DNA of 64,000 nt from Halovibrio variabilis. GTDB lineage: Bacteria; Pseudomonadota; Gammaproteobacteria; Pseudomonadales; Halomonadaceae. Positions 34,931-45,600 of the stretch are shown in pieces (positions within the stretch are counted from its first letter, which is position 1; each line of letters begins with the position of its first letter). The notes below the pieces were generated by a model, which saw nothing but the letters and a program-made list of their open reading frames with translations, had not been told where the DNA came from and did not search any database. Made by a program: the position numbers and the translations under genes. Location of the stretch: positions 1 to 64,000 of the forward strand of contig NZ_BJXV01000012.1 in the NCBI RefSeq assembly GCF_007991175.1, read 5' to 3'.

Positions 34931-35677
34931 ATGCTGGAACCCATGAGCCGTCGGCGCTCACTACTCCACGAAGCACGCTGCCAAACCTGCAGCCTCAGCT
35001 CACTGTGCCTGCCGCTTGCCCTTGAGATGGACGATATGGGGCAGTTCGACGCGATTATTCGTCGCCGGGCGCCGCTCAAAAAAGGCGAGCCGCTGTTTCG
35101 CCAAGGGGATACCTTTACCAGCGTTTACGCGGTGCGTTCGGGCAGTTTGAAGCAGGTCACCGCCGAAGGTAATGGCAGCGAGCAGCTGACCAATTTCTAT
35201 TTACCCAGTGAGTTAGTCGGGTTGGATGGCATTGACGAAGAGCAGTACCCTGGCAGCGTGATCGCCTTGGAGACGACTACCATTTGTGAGATCCCTTTCG
35301 ATCGCCTGGATTTACTCTCCGAGGAGCTACCCGAGCTGCGCGTCCAGCTGTATCGCAGCATGAGCAAAGAGTTGCGCGATGACCGGCGCATGATGCGTTT
35401 GCTGTCGCGTAAAACCGCCGACCAGCGGCTGGCAAGCTTTCTGATTACGCTATCGGACCGTTTTCGTCGCCGGGGCTACTCGCCCTATAGCTTTCGCCTT
35501 TCCATGCCCAGGGCCGATATCGGCAACTACCTGGGCCTGGCGGTAGAAACCGTCAGCCGTATTTTAAGCCGCTTTCAGCAGCAGAACGTGGTGGCGGTTT
35601 CGGGTCGTGAGGTCAATATCCTCGATATGCCGCGCTTGATTACCCTTGCCGAAGAGGAAGAGCAAACGGCTAGCTGA
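34931..35677 (+). CDS. anr: oxygen-sensing regulator Anr/FNR
   Basis: 248 residues. The N-terminal cluster motif is C17, C20, C26 ([14 protein letters not shown]) and the fourth ligand is C119 (TTTICEIPF), so the [4Fe-4S] sensor is complete. A cNMP-type beta barrel and the DNA-reading helix with E-x2-SR ([15 protein letters not shown]) follow, the pattern that reads TTGAT half-sites. It activates cbb3, hemN and other microaerobic genes in this neighbourhood. A TTGAT at 34899 upstream is a weak half-site. It overlaps the convergent ttcA by 8 bp. Confidence 0.95.
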   Translation: MLEPMSRRRSLLHEARCQTCSLSSLCLPLALEMDDMGQFDAIIRRRAPLKKGEPLFRQGDTFTSVYAVRSGSLKQVTAEGNGSEQLTNFYLPSELVGLDGIDEEQYPGSVIALETTTICEIPFDRLDLLSEELPELRVQLYRSMSKELRDDRRMMRLLSRKTADQRLASFLITLSDRFRRRGYSPYSFRLSMPRADIGNYLGLAVETVSRILSRFQQQNVVAVSGREVNILDMPRLITLAEEEEQTAS

Positions 35678-36587
35678 CGTTAAACGCCTGGATACGCCCG
35701 GCCAATAGCGCTGCCTGCTTGGCTTCCAACCCTGCAAAATCGAACAGTTGACGGTCAGCAAGCTGCGAAGGTGCGATATTGGTGACGGCTTTAAACATGC
35801 TTTCCAAACGGCCGGGGAACTTTTTATCCCACTCGGCGAGCATGTCTTTGACTACCTGACGCTGCATATTGGGCTGCGAACCGCATAGATTGCAGGGAAT
35901 AATCGGGAATTCCATCAGCCGCGAAAACGCGGCAATATCGGCCTCCTTGCAGTAAGCCAATGGCCGAATAACGATATGCTTGCCATCGTCGGATAGCAGT
36001 TTGGGCGGCATCGCTTTCAGGTTGCCGCCGAAGAACATATTCAGAAACAGCGTTTCCAGAATATCTTCACGATGATGGCCCAGGGCAATCTTATTGGCGC
36101 CAATCTCCTCGGCAAAACCGTAAAGCGAGCCGCGCCTTAGCCGTGAACAGAGCGCGCAGGTGGTTTTGCCTTCCGGGGTTTTCTCCTTCACCACCGAGTA
36201 GGTGTCGCGCTCGACAATATGGTACTCCACACCCTGCTTATCCAGATATTCCGGCAGCACGTGTTCGGGAAAGCCCGGCTGCTTTTGGTCTAAATTGACC
36301 GCCACCAGGGAAAAGTTGACCGGCGCGTTGCGCTGCAAATTGCGCAGGATCTCCAGCATGGTATAGCTGTCCTTGCCGCCGGAAAGGCACACCATCACCC
36401 GATCGCCCTCATTGATCATCTGGTAATCAATAATCGCATTGCCCACTTCTCGGCGCAGGCGCTTTTGCAGCTTGTTAAAGTCGCGCTTTTGCTTAGCAGC
36501 CAACGCTGGCTGGTCGTGCTCAGCGTCGGCAGGGGCGGATAACGTCGTTTCAAAATCAGCGGGGGCAAAATGATCAAGCGATTGCAT
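35670..36587 (-). CDS. ttcA: tRNA 2-thiocytidine(32) synthetase
   Basis: 305 residues. PP-loop SGGKDS (69-74), CALC and CNLC motifs that hold an iron-sulfur cluster, and [17 protein letters not shown], all typical of TtcA. It thiolates C32 of certain tRNAs. A ~35-residue variable N-terminal extension precedes the conserved [14 protein letters not shown]. Its end overlaps the convergent anr end. Confidence 0.95.
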   Translation of the reverse strand: MQSLDHFAPADFETTLSAPADAEHDQPALAAKQKRDFNKLQKRLRREVGNAIIDYQMINEGDRVMVCLSGGKDSYTMLEILRNLQRNAPVNFSLVAVNLDQKQPGFPEHVLPEYLDKQGVEYHIVERDTYSVVKEKTPEGKTTCALCSRLRRGSLYGFAEEIGANKIALGHHREDILETLFLNMFFGGNLKAMPPKLLSDDGKHIVIRPLAYCKEADIAAFSRLMEFPIIPCNLCGSQPNMQRQVVKDMLAEWDKKFPGRLESMFKAVTNIAPSQLADRQLFDFAGLEAKQAALLAGRIQAFNVS

Positions 36588-36706
36588 GGTATAGGCACTG
36601 CCGAGAAGATGGTGAGGTGAGAAACGCTAGAGAGCAAAATTAACGTTTATTCTAACAATACTCACCGCCTGACCCAACTAGGGGCTGCCCCAAACCTATG
36701 CGGCAC

Positions 36707-37378
36707 TTATTCATCACTATGCTGTTCGGCCATAATGCGCTGTAAACGCATATACAAGAGTGCGCTGGAGGTTGCCTCACCGAGCACACTCTGGCCTCCG
36801 ATGGTGGGTACTTGCCAGCATGCCAGCGCCTGGGCAAACGTGTTCGGCGCCTCCAGTACCGGGCGCAGGCGACGTAGCTGGCGCTGGTGCAGTTTTGCCA
36901 CATCGACCTGGGCATTAGGCAAGGCGAAGCTCAAGCGCTGGCGAAGGAGTGTATTGAGCGCCCCAATTCGCTGCGTTAATTGCCACCCCACAATGGGTCG
37001 ATTGCCGATAAATTCCACTAGCGCGCTTAAGCTATCGCTGCTTGGGTCGGTTACTTCCCCCGCCTGACACAGCATGTGATGGCGTCGTAGCGAAGCGCTG
37101 TCGGGCTGATCAGCCCTGCCTAGCGTCGCCACAAAGGCGCGGCTGGTACGTACCTGCTGTTGACTCAGCACGACCGCCGCCACACTGATGACTGACGACG
37201 ACGCCATGGGCGTTTCATAGCAGGCCAGCGCGACAAGCTCATCGCCCATATAAGGCTGAAATAGCCACGCATAGGGCGAATCAGCACAGCGGCGCCGATC
37301 GCTTTCACGGCGCAGCACCGTCCGCAAGGAGCCGCTAAATAGCGCCACGTGCCTGTCCAATATCCCTATTCCACTCAC
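36707..37378 (-). CDS. exonuclease-fold protein with degenerate active site
   Basis: 223 residues, alignable by eye with DnaQ-type 3'-5' exonucleases that are commonly paired with cNMP/CBS/DUF294 proteins. Landmarks of the fold are present (ELVALACYETPMASSSVISV; PIVGWQLTQRIGALNTLL; VLGEATSSALLYMRL). The usual acidic residues are not: the D-x-E-T of motif I reads C-Y-E-T, the Asp of motif II is replaced in TQRIG, and the H-D of motif III is lost (LGEATSSA). It is probably not an active nuclease and may act as a binding partner. Its start overlaps the upstream gene's stop by 4 bp, so the two are coupled. Confidence 0.65.
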   Translation of the reverse strand: MSGIGILDRHVALFSGSLRTVLRRESDRRRCADSPYAWLFQPYMGDELVALACYETPMASSSVISVAAVVLSQQQVRTSRAFVATLGRADQPDSASLRRHHMLCQAGEVTDPSSDSLSALVEFIGNRPIVGWQLTQRIGALNTLLRQRLSFALPNAQVDVAKLHQRQLRRLRPVLEAPNTFAQALACWQVPTIGGQSVLGEATSSALLYMRLQRIMAEQHSDE

Positions 37379-39219
37379 GAATACTCCAGATGGTAACGAT
37401 GGGAAAGCCGCTGTTTGAAGTCTTTGACAATGTGCAGCGCCTCGCGCAGTAGGTCACGCTCAAGCGAAGAGAGGTTTTGCACCACCACGCGGTTTGCGCG
37501 GCTGCTCTGCTGAGAGTCGGTTTCTTGCCCGTTGTTTGTCGTCTCCAACATGGCAAGCTGCTGCTTAAGGCGCAGTTCGGTGAAAAGTGCCAGGGCCTCG
37601 CCCAGGTCATCGGCAAAGCGGCGATCCAAACGACCGTCGGCGGCCAGCGCGTCTAAGCGGTCAAACGTCGAGGTGGCGCTAATGCGCCGTTCAAGCGCCA
37701 TGGTGCGCACGCCGTGAACAATCGGGAAAATGCCGCCTTTTTTGATATCGATGCCGTGTTGAGGCTTTTTCAGCGAGCCAAACAGCGTCAGCGGCGTTGA
37801 AAAGCGTAGTGCCGTACGAGCAAAGTAGGACAGCAGCAGCTCATCCCCTGAGCAGCGTTTAAACAGTTCCTCACGGACACTCTCCAGCAGGCTCGGGTTA
37901 CCCGCCACGGCGTGGGCATCAAGCATTATCGCCAGTTTTAACAAGCTGTCGCCATCACGCTTGCTGGCCCATTTGGCTATATTGCCTTTCCACTGCGATA
38001 CCGTGGCCACCCACTCAGGGTTCGATACCATAATATTGCCAGGGCATGGCGGGTAACCCAGCTGAATCAAGGTATCGGTTAGCGTTTGCATGTGGCTTTC
38101 CAGGTTGGGCCACTGGGTATCATCGGCGAGAATCAAGCCGTTATCTTGATCGGTTTTGAGAATTTGCTCGCCACGCCCCTCACTGCCCATGACCATCATG
38201 CAGCTCTGCTCGCGGTACTGCTCCTCAATGGTGAATTCCCAGGCTTTACTGATAATACGGCCATTCAGTGCGGCAAGCAGGTCCATCGCAAAGCGTAGCT
38301 TAACGCCCTGGGCCATCAGCGCTTTGACAAGCTCAGGCGTGCGCTGGCTAGCCGCCGAGAGCGCCTGCAAACTGGCCGCCTGCTCGACCTGCAAACTGAC
38401 GACGTAGCTACGGCTTGAGAAGTAGCTGAGCACGTCAGTGAGCTCGACAACGCCTTTCAAGGCGTTGTCCTCCATCACCACCACTCGCTCAACTTTGTGC
38501 CGCGTCATCAGGACCAGCACTTCAAACAGGTATTGATCCGGCGCCACGGTCACCAGATTAAAATGCGCAATCTCATCCACCGGCGATGAAACGTCCCGGC
38601 CCTCCAACACCAAGCCATTGAGCAGATCGGTTTTGGTCACCATGCCCAGTCGGCCTTGAGTATCGACCAGCAGGCTATCGGCATGGCTTTCATTAAGTTG
38701 CTTCACAGCGCTGGCAATAGCGGTGGACGCTGCCACCCGCAACGGTTCACGCAAACACTCGCTCACCTTGGCCAACATAAAGCCCGCCATGGTGACGCCA
38801 CCTTCGGCGCGTTTTTCGGTCAGCAAGCGCGCTTTATGCGCCAGCGACTGGCGGAAAAAATTGCTGAAATCAGGGTAGCGCTGACACAGCTGTTGGAACA
38901 GTGCTTTTGGTAACAAGTAGCACAGGCACTCCTGCTCTGCCTGAAAGCGATAGCGGCTTTTACCGTTTAAAATGCTGATCGCGCCAAACAGGTCTCCCGC
39001 CGTGTAGTGCCCGATGCGGGCGCTTGAGGACGGTAGCGTGGGGTCTAATTCCGCCACCTCACCGCTATGAATTAAAAAGACAAACTCACCCGCCTGCCCG
39101 GTCTCTAAAATAATTTCGTCGCGGTCGTAATAGGCAAGATCGATGCCACGGCGAATATGGTCACGCCCTTCATCGTCAAGAAGCGTAAACGGCAGTTGGG
39201 ATAAATCCACATCAACCAT
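37375..39219 (-). CDS. cNMP-binding/CBS/DUF294 nucleotidyltransferase-like protein
   Basis: About 614 residues. Order of domains: cNMP-binding beta barrel (~20-120; YDRDEIILETGQAGEFVFLI, GDLFGAISILNG), two CBS repeats (~150-270), a DUF294 nucleotidyltransferase-like domain (MVMGSEGRGEQILKTDQDNGL with G-S and D-x-D) and a C-terminal helical domain. Related proteins neighbour acetate permease and acs genes in many gammaproteobacteria; a regulatory role in acetate or carbon use is inferred. The start at ATG 39219 has GAGGT eight bases upstream, better than GTG 39234. It diverges from DUF485-actP. Confidence 0.85.
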   Translation of the reverse strand: MVDVDLSQLPFTLLDDEGRDHIRRGIDLAYYDRDEIILETGQAGEFVFLIHSGEVAELDPTLPSSSARIGHYTAGDLFGAISILNGKSRYRFQAEQECLCYLLPKALFQQLCQRYPDFSNFFRQSLAHKARLLTEKRAEGGVTMAGFMLAKVSECLREPLRVAASTAIASAVKQLNESHADSLLVDTQGRLGMVTKTDLLNGLVLEGRDVSSPVDEIAHFNLVTVAPDQYLFEVLVLMTRHKVERVVVMEDNALKGVVELTDVLSYFSSRSYVVSLQVEQAASLQALSAASQRTPELVKALMAQGVKLRFAMDLLAALNGRIISKAWEFTIEEQYREQSCMMVMGSEGRGEQILKTDQDNGLILADDTQWPNLESHMQTLTDTLIQLGYPPCPGNIMVSNPEWVATVSQWKGNIAKWASKRDGDSLLKLAIMLDAHAVAGNPSLLESVREELFKRCSGDELLLSYFARTALRFSTPLTLFGSLKKPQHGIDIKKGGIFPIVHGVRTMALERRISATSTFDRLDALAADGRLDRRFADDLGEALALFTELRLKQQLAMLETTNNGQETDSQQSSRANRVVVQNLSSLERDLLREALHIVKDFKQRLSHRYHLEYS

Positions 39220-39852
39220 TGTGCATGACCTCACTTAACTAATGGCGAATTAGCCACCGGCACTAAACACAGTGCTGATACGGCGAACAGGTGATAACGT
39301 CGATAGGGACAAACGGCTCACGGTTATGATGCAAAGCTAACGCTACGGGTATAAAGGATTCACTTCCCATCAGGCAAGTAGAACCTTGTTATACCTTTAG
39401 CTATGACGCCAAGGTCGAAGCGACGTTTGGCACACGACCAAAGTATCGATAGTGGCTAACCGCGGTTTCTCCAAAACACCATACCTGCAATTAAAGTAGC
39501 CAATAACCGCTTTTCTTTGCTCACTAGACTATTGTCCCATAGCGCTTTAAACGCCTACAAAATTCGCTTAAAACCCAATAAAAAACACTTATTTTCAAAC
39601 ACTTGCATATCAAAAAAATTACTTTTGGGGCTTATTGATACGAAAGTCTGGGATTTATTTTTTGGCGTTTATTGCCCAGTATTAACAACGAGTCATTTAG
39701 GGTAATCGCAGGTCACTAACTAACTCGACAGTTGATAGCGAATACCACTCTTAACGACTGAGTGGCCTTTGACGTGCGATTGCCCTGATGGGTCTCACGC
39801 TATTCCTCGTGAACTTTCCCACCCTTACAAATCACAAGTGGAGAGCAACACA
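39220..39852. other. 632-bp divergent promoter region of the acetate genes
   Basis: No gene is seen. It contains an imperfect inverted repeat, GGTATAAAGG (39348-39357) and CCTTGTTATACC (39384-39395), and a long AT-rich stretch (about 39540-39680). Both the DUF294 operon and the actP operon should be controlled from here. The repeat is a candidate target for the local regulator CrbR, but that is a guess from position. Confidence 0.45.
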
Positions 39853-40113
39853 ATGGCAGATGACAAAAGCAATGCTGCTAAATACTGGAAAGCTAACGTC
39901 CGATTGATTGCCGGATGCCTGGTCGTTTGGGCATTTGTTTCTTACGGATGCGCTATCCTCTTTCGCCCTCTTCTGGCCGGTATCCCGGTTGGCGGAACGG
40001 ATCTTGGCTTCTGGTTTGCGCAACAGGGCTCTATCTTAACCTTCATCGGTATCATCTTCTTCTACGCCTGGAAGATGAATAAACTCGATAAAAAATTTGG
40101 CCTTGAGGAGTAA
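39853..40113 (+). CDS. DUF485-family small membrane protein
   Basis: 86 residues with two membrane helices (IAGCLVVWAFVSYGCAILF; FIGIIFFYAWKMNKLDKKFG). DUF485 proteins precede ActP-type symporters almost universally, as here with a 6-bp gap. Start chosen at ATG 39853 with GGAG upstream. The role is thought to be in carrier assembly or function. Confidence 0.88.
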   Translation: MADDKSNAAKYWKANVRLIAGCLVVWAFVSYGCAILFRPLLAGIPVGGTDLGFWFAQQGSILTFIGIIFFYAWKMNKLDKKFGLEE

Positions 40114-40119
40114 GCCGGT

Positions 40120-41901
40120 ATGAGCCAGTTTGCAATTAACTTACTGTTCGTCGGCGCCTCCTTTGCCCTGTATATCGGCATTGCGATCTGGGCGCGCGCC
40201 GGCTCAACGAAAGACTTCTATGTCGCCGGCGGCGGTGTTCACCCGATCACTAACGGGATGGCGACCGCCGCAGACTGGATGTCAGCAGCATCGTTTATCT
40301 CCATGGCCGGTTTGCTGGCCTCCGGTGGCTACGCCAACTCGACCTTCCTAATGGGCTGGACCGGTGGCTACGTTATCCTGGCGATGCTATTGGCCCCTTA
40401 CCTGCGTAAGTTTGGTAAGTTCACCGTGCCCGATTTCATCGGTGACCGCTTCTACAGCAACACCGCTCGCCTGGTGGCGGTTGTGTGTTTGATTGTGGCT
40501 TCGGTGACCTACGTTATTGGCCAAATGACCGGTGCAGGCGTGGCGTTCTCACGCTTTCTTGAAGTCAGCAACACCTGGGGCATCTGGCTAGCGGCGCTGA
40601 TCGTTTTCCTTTACGCCGTTTTCGGCGGCATGAAGGGCATCACCTATACCCAGGTCGCTCAGTACGTTGTGCTGATCATCGCTTACACCATTCCAGCGGT
40701 ATTCATTGCCTTCCAGCTGACCGGCAACCCGATTCCGATGTTCGGCATGTTCAGTACGCATACTGAATCCGGCATACCGTTGTTGGAAAAACTTGATGAT
40801 GTGGTCAATGCGCTTGGCTTCCGCGACTACACCGCGGATGTGGACAACAAACTCAACATGGTGCTGTTCACACTGTCGTTGATGGTGGGTACCGCCGGCC
40901 TTCCTCACGTTATCATTCGCTTCTTCACCGTGCCGAAAGTAGCCGACGCACGTTGGTCTGCTGGTTGGGCACTGGTGTTTATCGCCCTGCTCTACCTGAC
41001 CGCGCCAGCCGTGGGTTCGATGGCACGCCTGAACTTGGCGACCACCGTGTATCCAGAGATGGCTGGTCAGGTTGAGAACTACGAAGAGGCCGCGCAAAAC
41101 CCGATTCTGTACGAAGAGCGCCCAGACTGGGTACGCACCTGGGAAGAAACAGGCCTTATCAACTTCACTGATCTCAACAATGACGGCCGTATTCAGATGT
41201 ATAATGACTCAGCCGACTTTTCTGATCGTGGCTGGGAAGGCAACGAGCTGACGGTAAATAACGATATCCTGGTGCTCGCCAACCCGGAAATTGCTAACCT
41301 GCCCAGTTGGGTGATTGGCTTGATCGCAGCAGGGGGTATCGCCGCGGCGCTGTCTACCGCGGCCGGTTTGCTACTCGCTATCTCGTCGGCGATCAGTCAC
41401 GATTTGATCAAGACCATGATCAATCCCAAGATCACCGAAAAAGGCGAAATGCTGGCAGCGCGGATCTCCATGGGCGGCGCCATACTGCTGGCCACCTACT
41501 TGGGGCTTAATCCGCCCGGGTTTGCGGCACAGACAGTGGCATTGGCCTTTGGTATCGCCGGCGCCTCGCTGTTCCCGGCGCTGATGATGGGCATATTCTC
41601 CACGCGGATGAATAACTCAGGCGCGGTTGCCGGGATGCTGGCAGGCTTGCTGAGTACCTTGCTGTACATCTTCACCTTCCTGGGCTGGTTCTTCGTGCCG
41701 GACACCAATATGCTGGCTAACACCCCGGATAACTGGATCTTTGGCATCTCGCCGCTGTCCTTCGGTGCCGTGGGTGCGATGATCAACTTTGCCGTTGCTT
41801 TCGCAGTATGCAGCGTGACCAAAGCACCACCGCAGGAAATTCAGGATTTGGTGGAAAGCGTCCGCTTCCCCAAAGGGGCTGGCATAGCAGTCGATCACTA
41901 A
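40120..41901 (+). CDS. actP: sodium:solute symporter, acetate permease ActP type
   Basis: 593 residues with about 13 membrane helices. SSSF features are visible: FYVAGGGVHPITNGMATAAD, WMSAASFISMAGLL, VTYVIGQMTGAGVAFSRFLE and LPHVIIRFFTVPKVADAR. A large hydrophilic loop (~310-390) contains a D-rich stretch DLNNDGRIQMYNDS, a feature of the longer VC_2705-like ActP subgroup. It imports acetate and related short acids with Na+. It pairs with the DUF485 gene, and the acetate regulators and acs follow downstream. Confidence 0.88.
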   Translation: MSQFAINLLFVGASFALYIGIAIWARAGSTKDFYVAGGGVHPITNGMATAADWMSAASFISMAGLLASGGYANSTFLMGWTGGYVILAMLLAPYLRKFGKFTVPDFIGDRFYSNTARLVAVVCLIVASVTYVIGQMTGAGVAFSRFLEVSNTWGIWLAALIVFLYAVFGGMKGITYTQVAQYVVLIIAYTIPAVFIAFQLTGNPIPMFGMFSTHTESGIPLLEKLDDVVNALGFRDYTADVDNKLNMVLFTLSLMVGTAGLPHVIIRFFTVPKVADARWSAGWALVFIALLYLTAPAVGSMARLNLATTVYPEMAGQVENYEEAAQNPILYEERPDWVRTWEETGLINFTDLNNDGRIQMYNDSADFSDRGWEGNELTVNNDILVLANPEIANLPSWVIGLIAAGGIAAALSTAAGLLLAISSAISHDLIKTMINPKITEKGEMLAARISMGGAILLATYLGLNPPGFAAQTVALAFGIAGASLFPALMMGIFSTRMNNSGAVAGMLAGLLSTLLYIFTFLGWFFVPDTNMLANTPDNWIFGISPLSFGAVGAMINFAVAFAVCSVTKAPPQEIQDLVESVRFPKGAGIAVDH

Positions 41902-41960
41902 GCCATACGCCTTCCTGACGTTATCGCTATAATGCGGTCACGTTTTGGAGTCGACCTCAC

Positions 41961-41994
41961 CATCGGGCTTCCTCACGGAGGCCCGATGTTTTTT
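41961..41994 (+). terminator. terminator after actP
   Basis: ATCGGGC (41962-41968) pairs with GCCCGAT (41981-41987), followed by GTTTTTTT. Confidence 0.88.
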
Positions 41995-42022
41995 AGCGAT
42001 GTCTTTTAAGTAAGGATAATTT

Positions 42023-42535
42023 ATGATTTGGCATTTGATCGCCGCCGTGTTTGCGGGCCTTGCGGCCGCCGGGATAGGGCTAATACTGCGCAATTTGAGC
42101 GGCAAGCGGCTACCCAAGTGGATCGTGCCGGTGTGCGGCGCACTGGGCATGCTGGGCTATCAAATACAGGTGGAATACAGCTGGTTTGAACACAAGCAGG
42201 CGCAGTTGCCTGACAGCGCCACGGTCATTTCAACCGAGAGAAGTACCGCGATGTGGCGCCCGTGGACCGTTGCCTTCCCCATGACCACCAAGTTCAGCAT
42301 GGTCGATAGTGACAATATTCGCATGCGCGAGCAGGATGGCGCCCGCTTAGCAGAATTTATCCTTTATCAGTTTGAGCGCCACCACACCGATATTTTGATA
42401 ACCCAGCCATACTTGCTCAACTGTGAGAGCCGCGAATTGGTCCCCATGGATCAGGACTCTCGCGAGCCTATTCTTGAAGAAATACGCACACTGCGCGAGA
42501 CATCACCGCTGCTGAACAACGTATGTAGCTCCTAA
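42023..42535 (+). CDS. hypothetical inner-membrane-anchored protein
   Basis: 170 residues. The first ~50 residues contain two hydrophobic segments separated by a short basic loop (LIAAVFAGLAAAGIGLIL, then WIVPVCGALGMLGYQIQ). The rest is soluble, with RSTAMWRPWTVAFPMTTKFSM as its most distinctive part. I do not recognise the family. ATG 42023 has AAGGA upstream. It stands between actP and crbS, separated from actP by a terminator and from crbS by 121 bp. Confidence 0.7.
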   Translation: MIWHLIAAVFAGLAAAGIGLILRNLSGKRLPKWIVPVCGALGMLGYQIQVEYSWFEHKQAQLPDSATVISTERSTAMWRPWTVAFPMTTKFSMVDSDNIRMREQDGARLAEFILYQFERHHTDILITQPYLLNCESRELVPMDQDSREPILEEIRTLRETSPLLNNVCSS

Positions 42536-42656
42536 GCTGACCCTCCCCAATCAACATCAGCGGCGCCAACGGTCGTACACGGCCCTGTATTTCGCCTAGA
42601 ATAAGGCCTTTTATAAACTGGCTAGATCAGTTGCACACTCGGTTGGGGAGAAAGGC

Positions 42657-45600
42657 ATGTTTCACGGCGGGCTACTGGTCGCGGTATCGCTGCTTTATAT
42701 TGCCGTTCTGTTCGGCATTGCCTGGTACGGCGACCGCCGCGCGCGCACCCACGGTGCCACCCGGCGACGCCCGATCATCTATAGCCTGGCGCTGGCCATT
42801 TACTGTACTACCTGGACATTTTATGGCGCCGTGGGCCAAGCAGCGACGGCGGGCTGGTCGTTTGCGAGTATCTTCGTCGGGCCGATATTAACGTTTTTAC
42901 TTTTCTGGCCGGTACTGGCCAAAATGATCCGCGTGGCCAAGCACCAGAACGTTACGTCCATTGCCGATTTTATTGCTTCCCGCTACGGCAAAACCCAGTC
43001 ACTGGCCGCTTTTGCCAGCTTAGTCGCCCTGGTTGGCACCCTGCCTTACATTGCGCTACAGCTAAAGGCGGTTTCGACGACCTTCAGCGTACTCACCGAT
43101 GCCAGCGATGTGACCCATACGCCGCTGTTTGGTGATACAGCCTTCTATGTGGCCGTTGTCATGGCCATCTTCGCCATCCTGTTTGGCACCCGCCACACCG
43201 ACGCCACCGAGCACCACGAGGGCTTAATCCACGCCGTGGCGTTTGAATCTTTGGTCAAGCTGCTGGCCTTTGTGGTGCTCGGCGCCTTTGTTACCTGGGG
43301 CATGTTTAACGGTTTGGGCGATTTAATCGGCAGCGCTGAAAGCCAACTTGAACTCCAGCGACAGCTCGCCAACCAGGATTTTGGCCAGAGCTTCTGGGCT
43401 CAGACGCTGCTGGCGATGCTGGCGATCCTGTGTCTGCCCCGCCAGTTTCACGTAGCAGTGGTCGAGAACATTCACCCCGATGACGCCAGCAAAGCGCGCT
43501 GGCTGTTTCCGCTGTATTTGCTAGCCATCGCGTTTTTTGTGGTGCCCTTGGCCGCGGCTGGCCTGCTGCTATTTTCCGAAAGCGGGGTGGAACCCGATAC
43601 CTACGTGTTGGCGCTATCCATGGCCTCGGGCCACCAGTGGCTGATGCTGCTCACCTTTATCGGCGGCTTTTCCTCCGCCACCGGCATGGTCATCGTGGCC
43701 GCAGTGGCGGTGTCGATCATGATCTCCAACGAAATCGTTATCCCGGCGCTATTTCGCCTGCGCTGGTTTGACACCAAAGCGCGCGATTACGGCCGTTTAG
43801 TCCTGCGCGCACGCCGCTTAACCATTGTGGCCGTCTTGGCCATGGCCTACGGCTTCTACCGTTTGATTGCCGAGTTCACCTCACTAGCCTCCATCGGCAT
43901 GCTGTCGTTTGCCGCCGCCGCCCAGTTTGCCCCGGCGCTGATTGGCGGGCTCTATTGGAAGCGCGGTAATCGACTCGGGGTGATCGTCGGCATGAATGCC
44001 GGCTTTGCCATCTGGGCCTATAGCCTGCTAATGCCCGCCATGATCAATGCCGGGGTGCTGCCGATAGGCTGGCTTGATGGCGGCCCGCTGGGGCTTAACT
44101 GGCTATCCCCCACGGCGCTGTTTGGCCTTAATATGGGGGATAGCTTTACCCATGGCGTGATGCTGTCACTCGGGGTCAATCTGTTCTGCTATATCTTTGT
44201 TTCTCAGGTCACCTCTCAGCGGGTCGTTGAGCGTATTCAAGCCTCGCTGTTCGTGGATAGCGTGGAAACCCGCCAAACGTCGGTCAATCGGCCCTGGACC
44301 GGGGCCACCACCGTCGGCGATTTAAAAGTCCTCTGCGAGCGCTTTCTGGGCGCGGGCCAGGTAGAACGCGCTTTTGAAGACTACGCCCGCCGGCTGGGCA
44401 AACCGCTCGACAACGGCACCCGCGCGTCGATCGATATTATCCAGTTTACCGAACGTTTTTTGGCCTCGGTGCTGGGGGCGTCGTCGGCGCGCATTGTGGT
44501 CAACTCGGCGCTTCAGGGGCGCGGTATCGGCATTTCGGACGTGATCTCGATTGTCGATGAAGCCTCCCAGGTATTGGAGTTCAACCGCGCCCTGCTGCAG
44601 GCCACCATCGAAAACATCAACCAGGGCATCAGCGTGGTTGACCAGAGCTTGCGGCTAGTGGTTTGGAACCAGCGCTACCTGGAACTGTTCCGCTTCCCTG
44701 ACCATCTGATTCGCGTTGGCGCCCCTATTGATCGCATTTTCCGCTACAACGCCCACAACGGCGAATACGGGCCGGGTGACCCGGAAGAACACGTCCAACT
44801 GCTGCTCGACAATATTCGCGAGGGCCAGCCCCACCGCTACGTGCGCTACCGCCAGGATGGCAGCGTGTTGGAAGTGCAGGGCAACCCAATGCCTGGCGGC
44901 GGCTTTGTGTATACCTATCAGGATATTACCCAGCAAAAGCGTATCGAAGAGGCGCTGATTCGGTCGGAAAACAATATCCGTATCTACACCGACAACGTGC
45001 CCGCGTTAATTGCCTACTTCGATAAAGAGTGCCGTTATCTGTTTACCAACCGCGCCTACGAGCAGGCATTCAATATTGACCGCAACGCGGTGATTGGTCG
45101 CCGCTTTGAAGACGTGCTGCCGGTCAAGCAAGCGGAAGAGCGCACGCCCTGGGTAACGCGAGCGCTCAACGGCGAACGGGTCAGTTTTGAAGTCTCGATG
45201 CGGGTGAACGACGCCATGCGCTATATGCTGGTCACCTATACACCGCACTTTGGCGACAGCCAGGCGATCTTAGGCTTTTTTGCTCTCTATCAGGATATTA
45301 CCGAGCGCCGCCAGGCTGAAATCGCCCTCAAAGAGACTAACGAGACCCTTGAGGAGCGCGTGCGCGAACGCACCCAGGCGCTTTCTGAAGCGAACGCAGC
45401 ACTGCGTCAGGAGAACCGGGTGCGCGCCGAGGCGGAACTTGCCCTGCGCCAGGCCAAGCAGCTGGCCGAAGATGCCAACGCGTCTAAAACCCGCTTCCTG
45501 GCTGCGGCCAGCCACGACTTGCTGCAGCCGCTCAACGCCGCACGGCTATTTACCTCCGCGTTGATGCAAAACGTGACCACCACCGATACTCAGCGCATCG

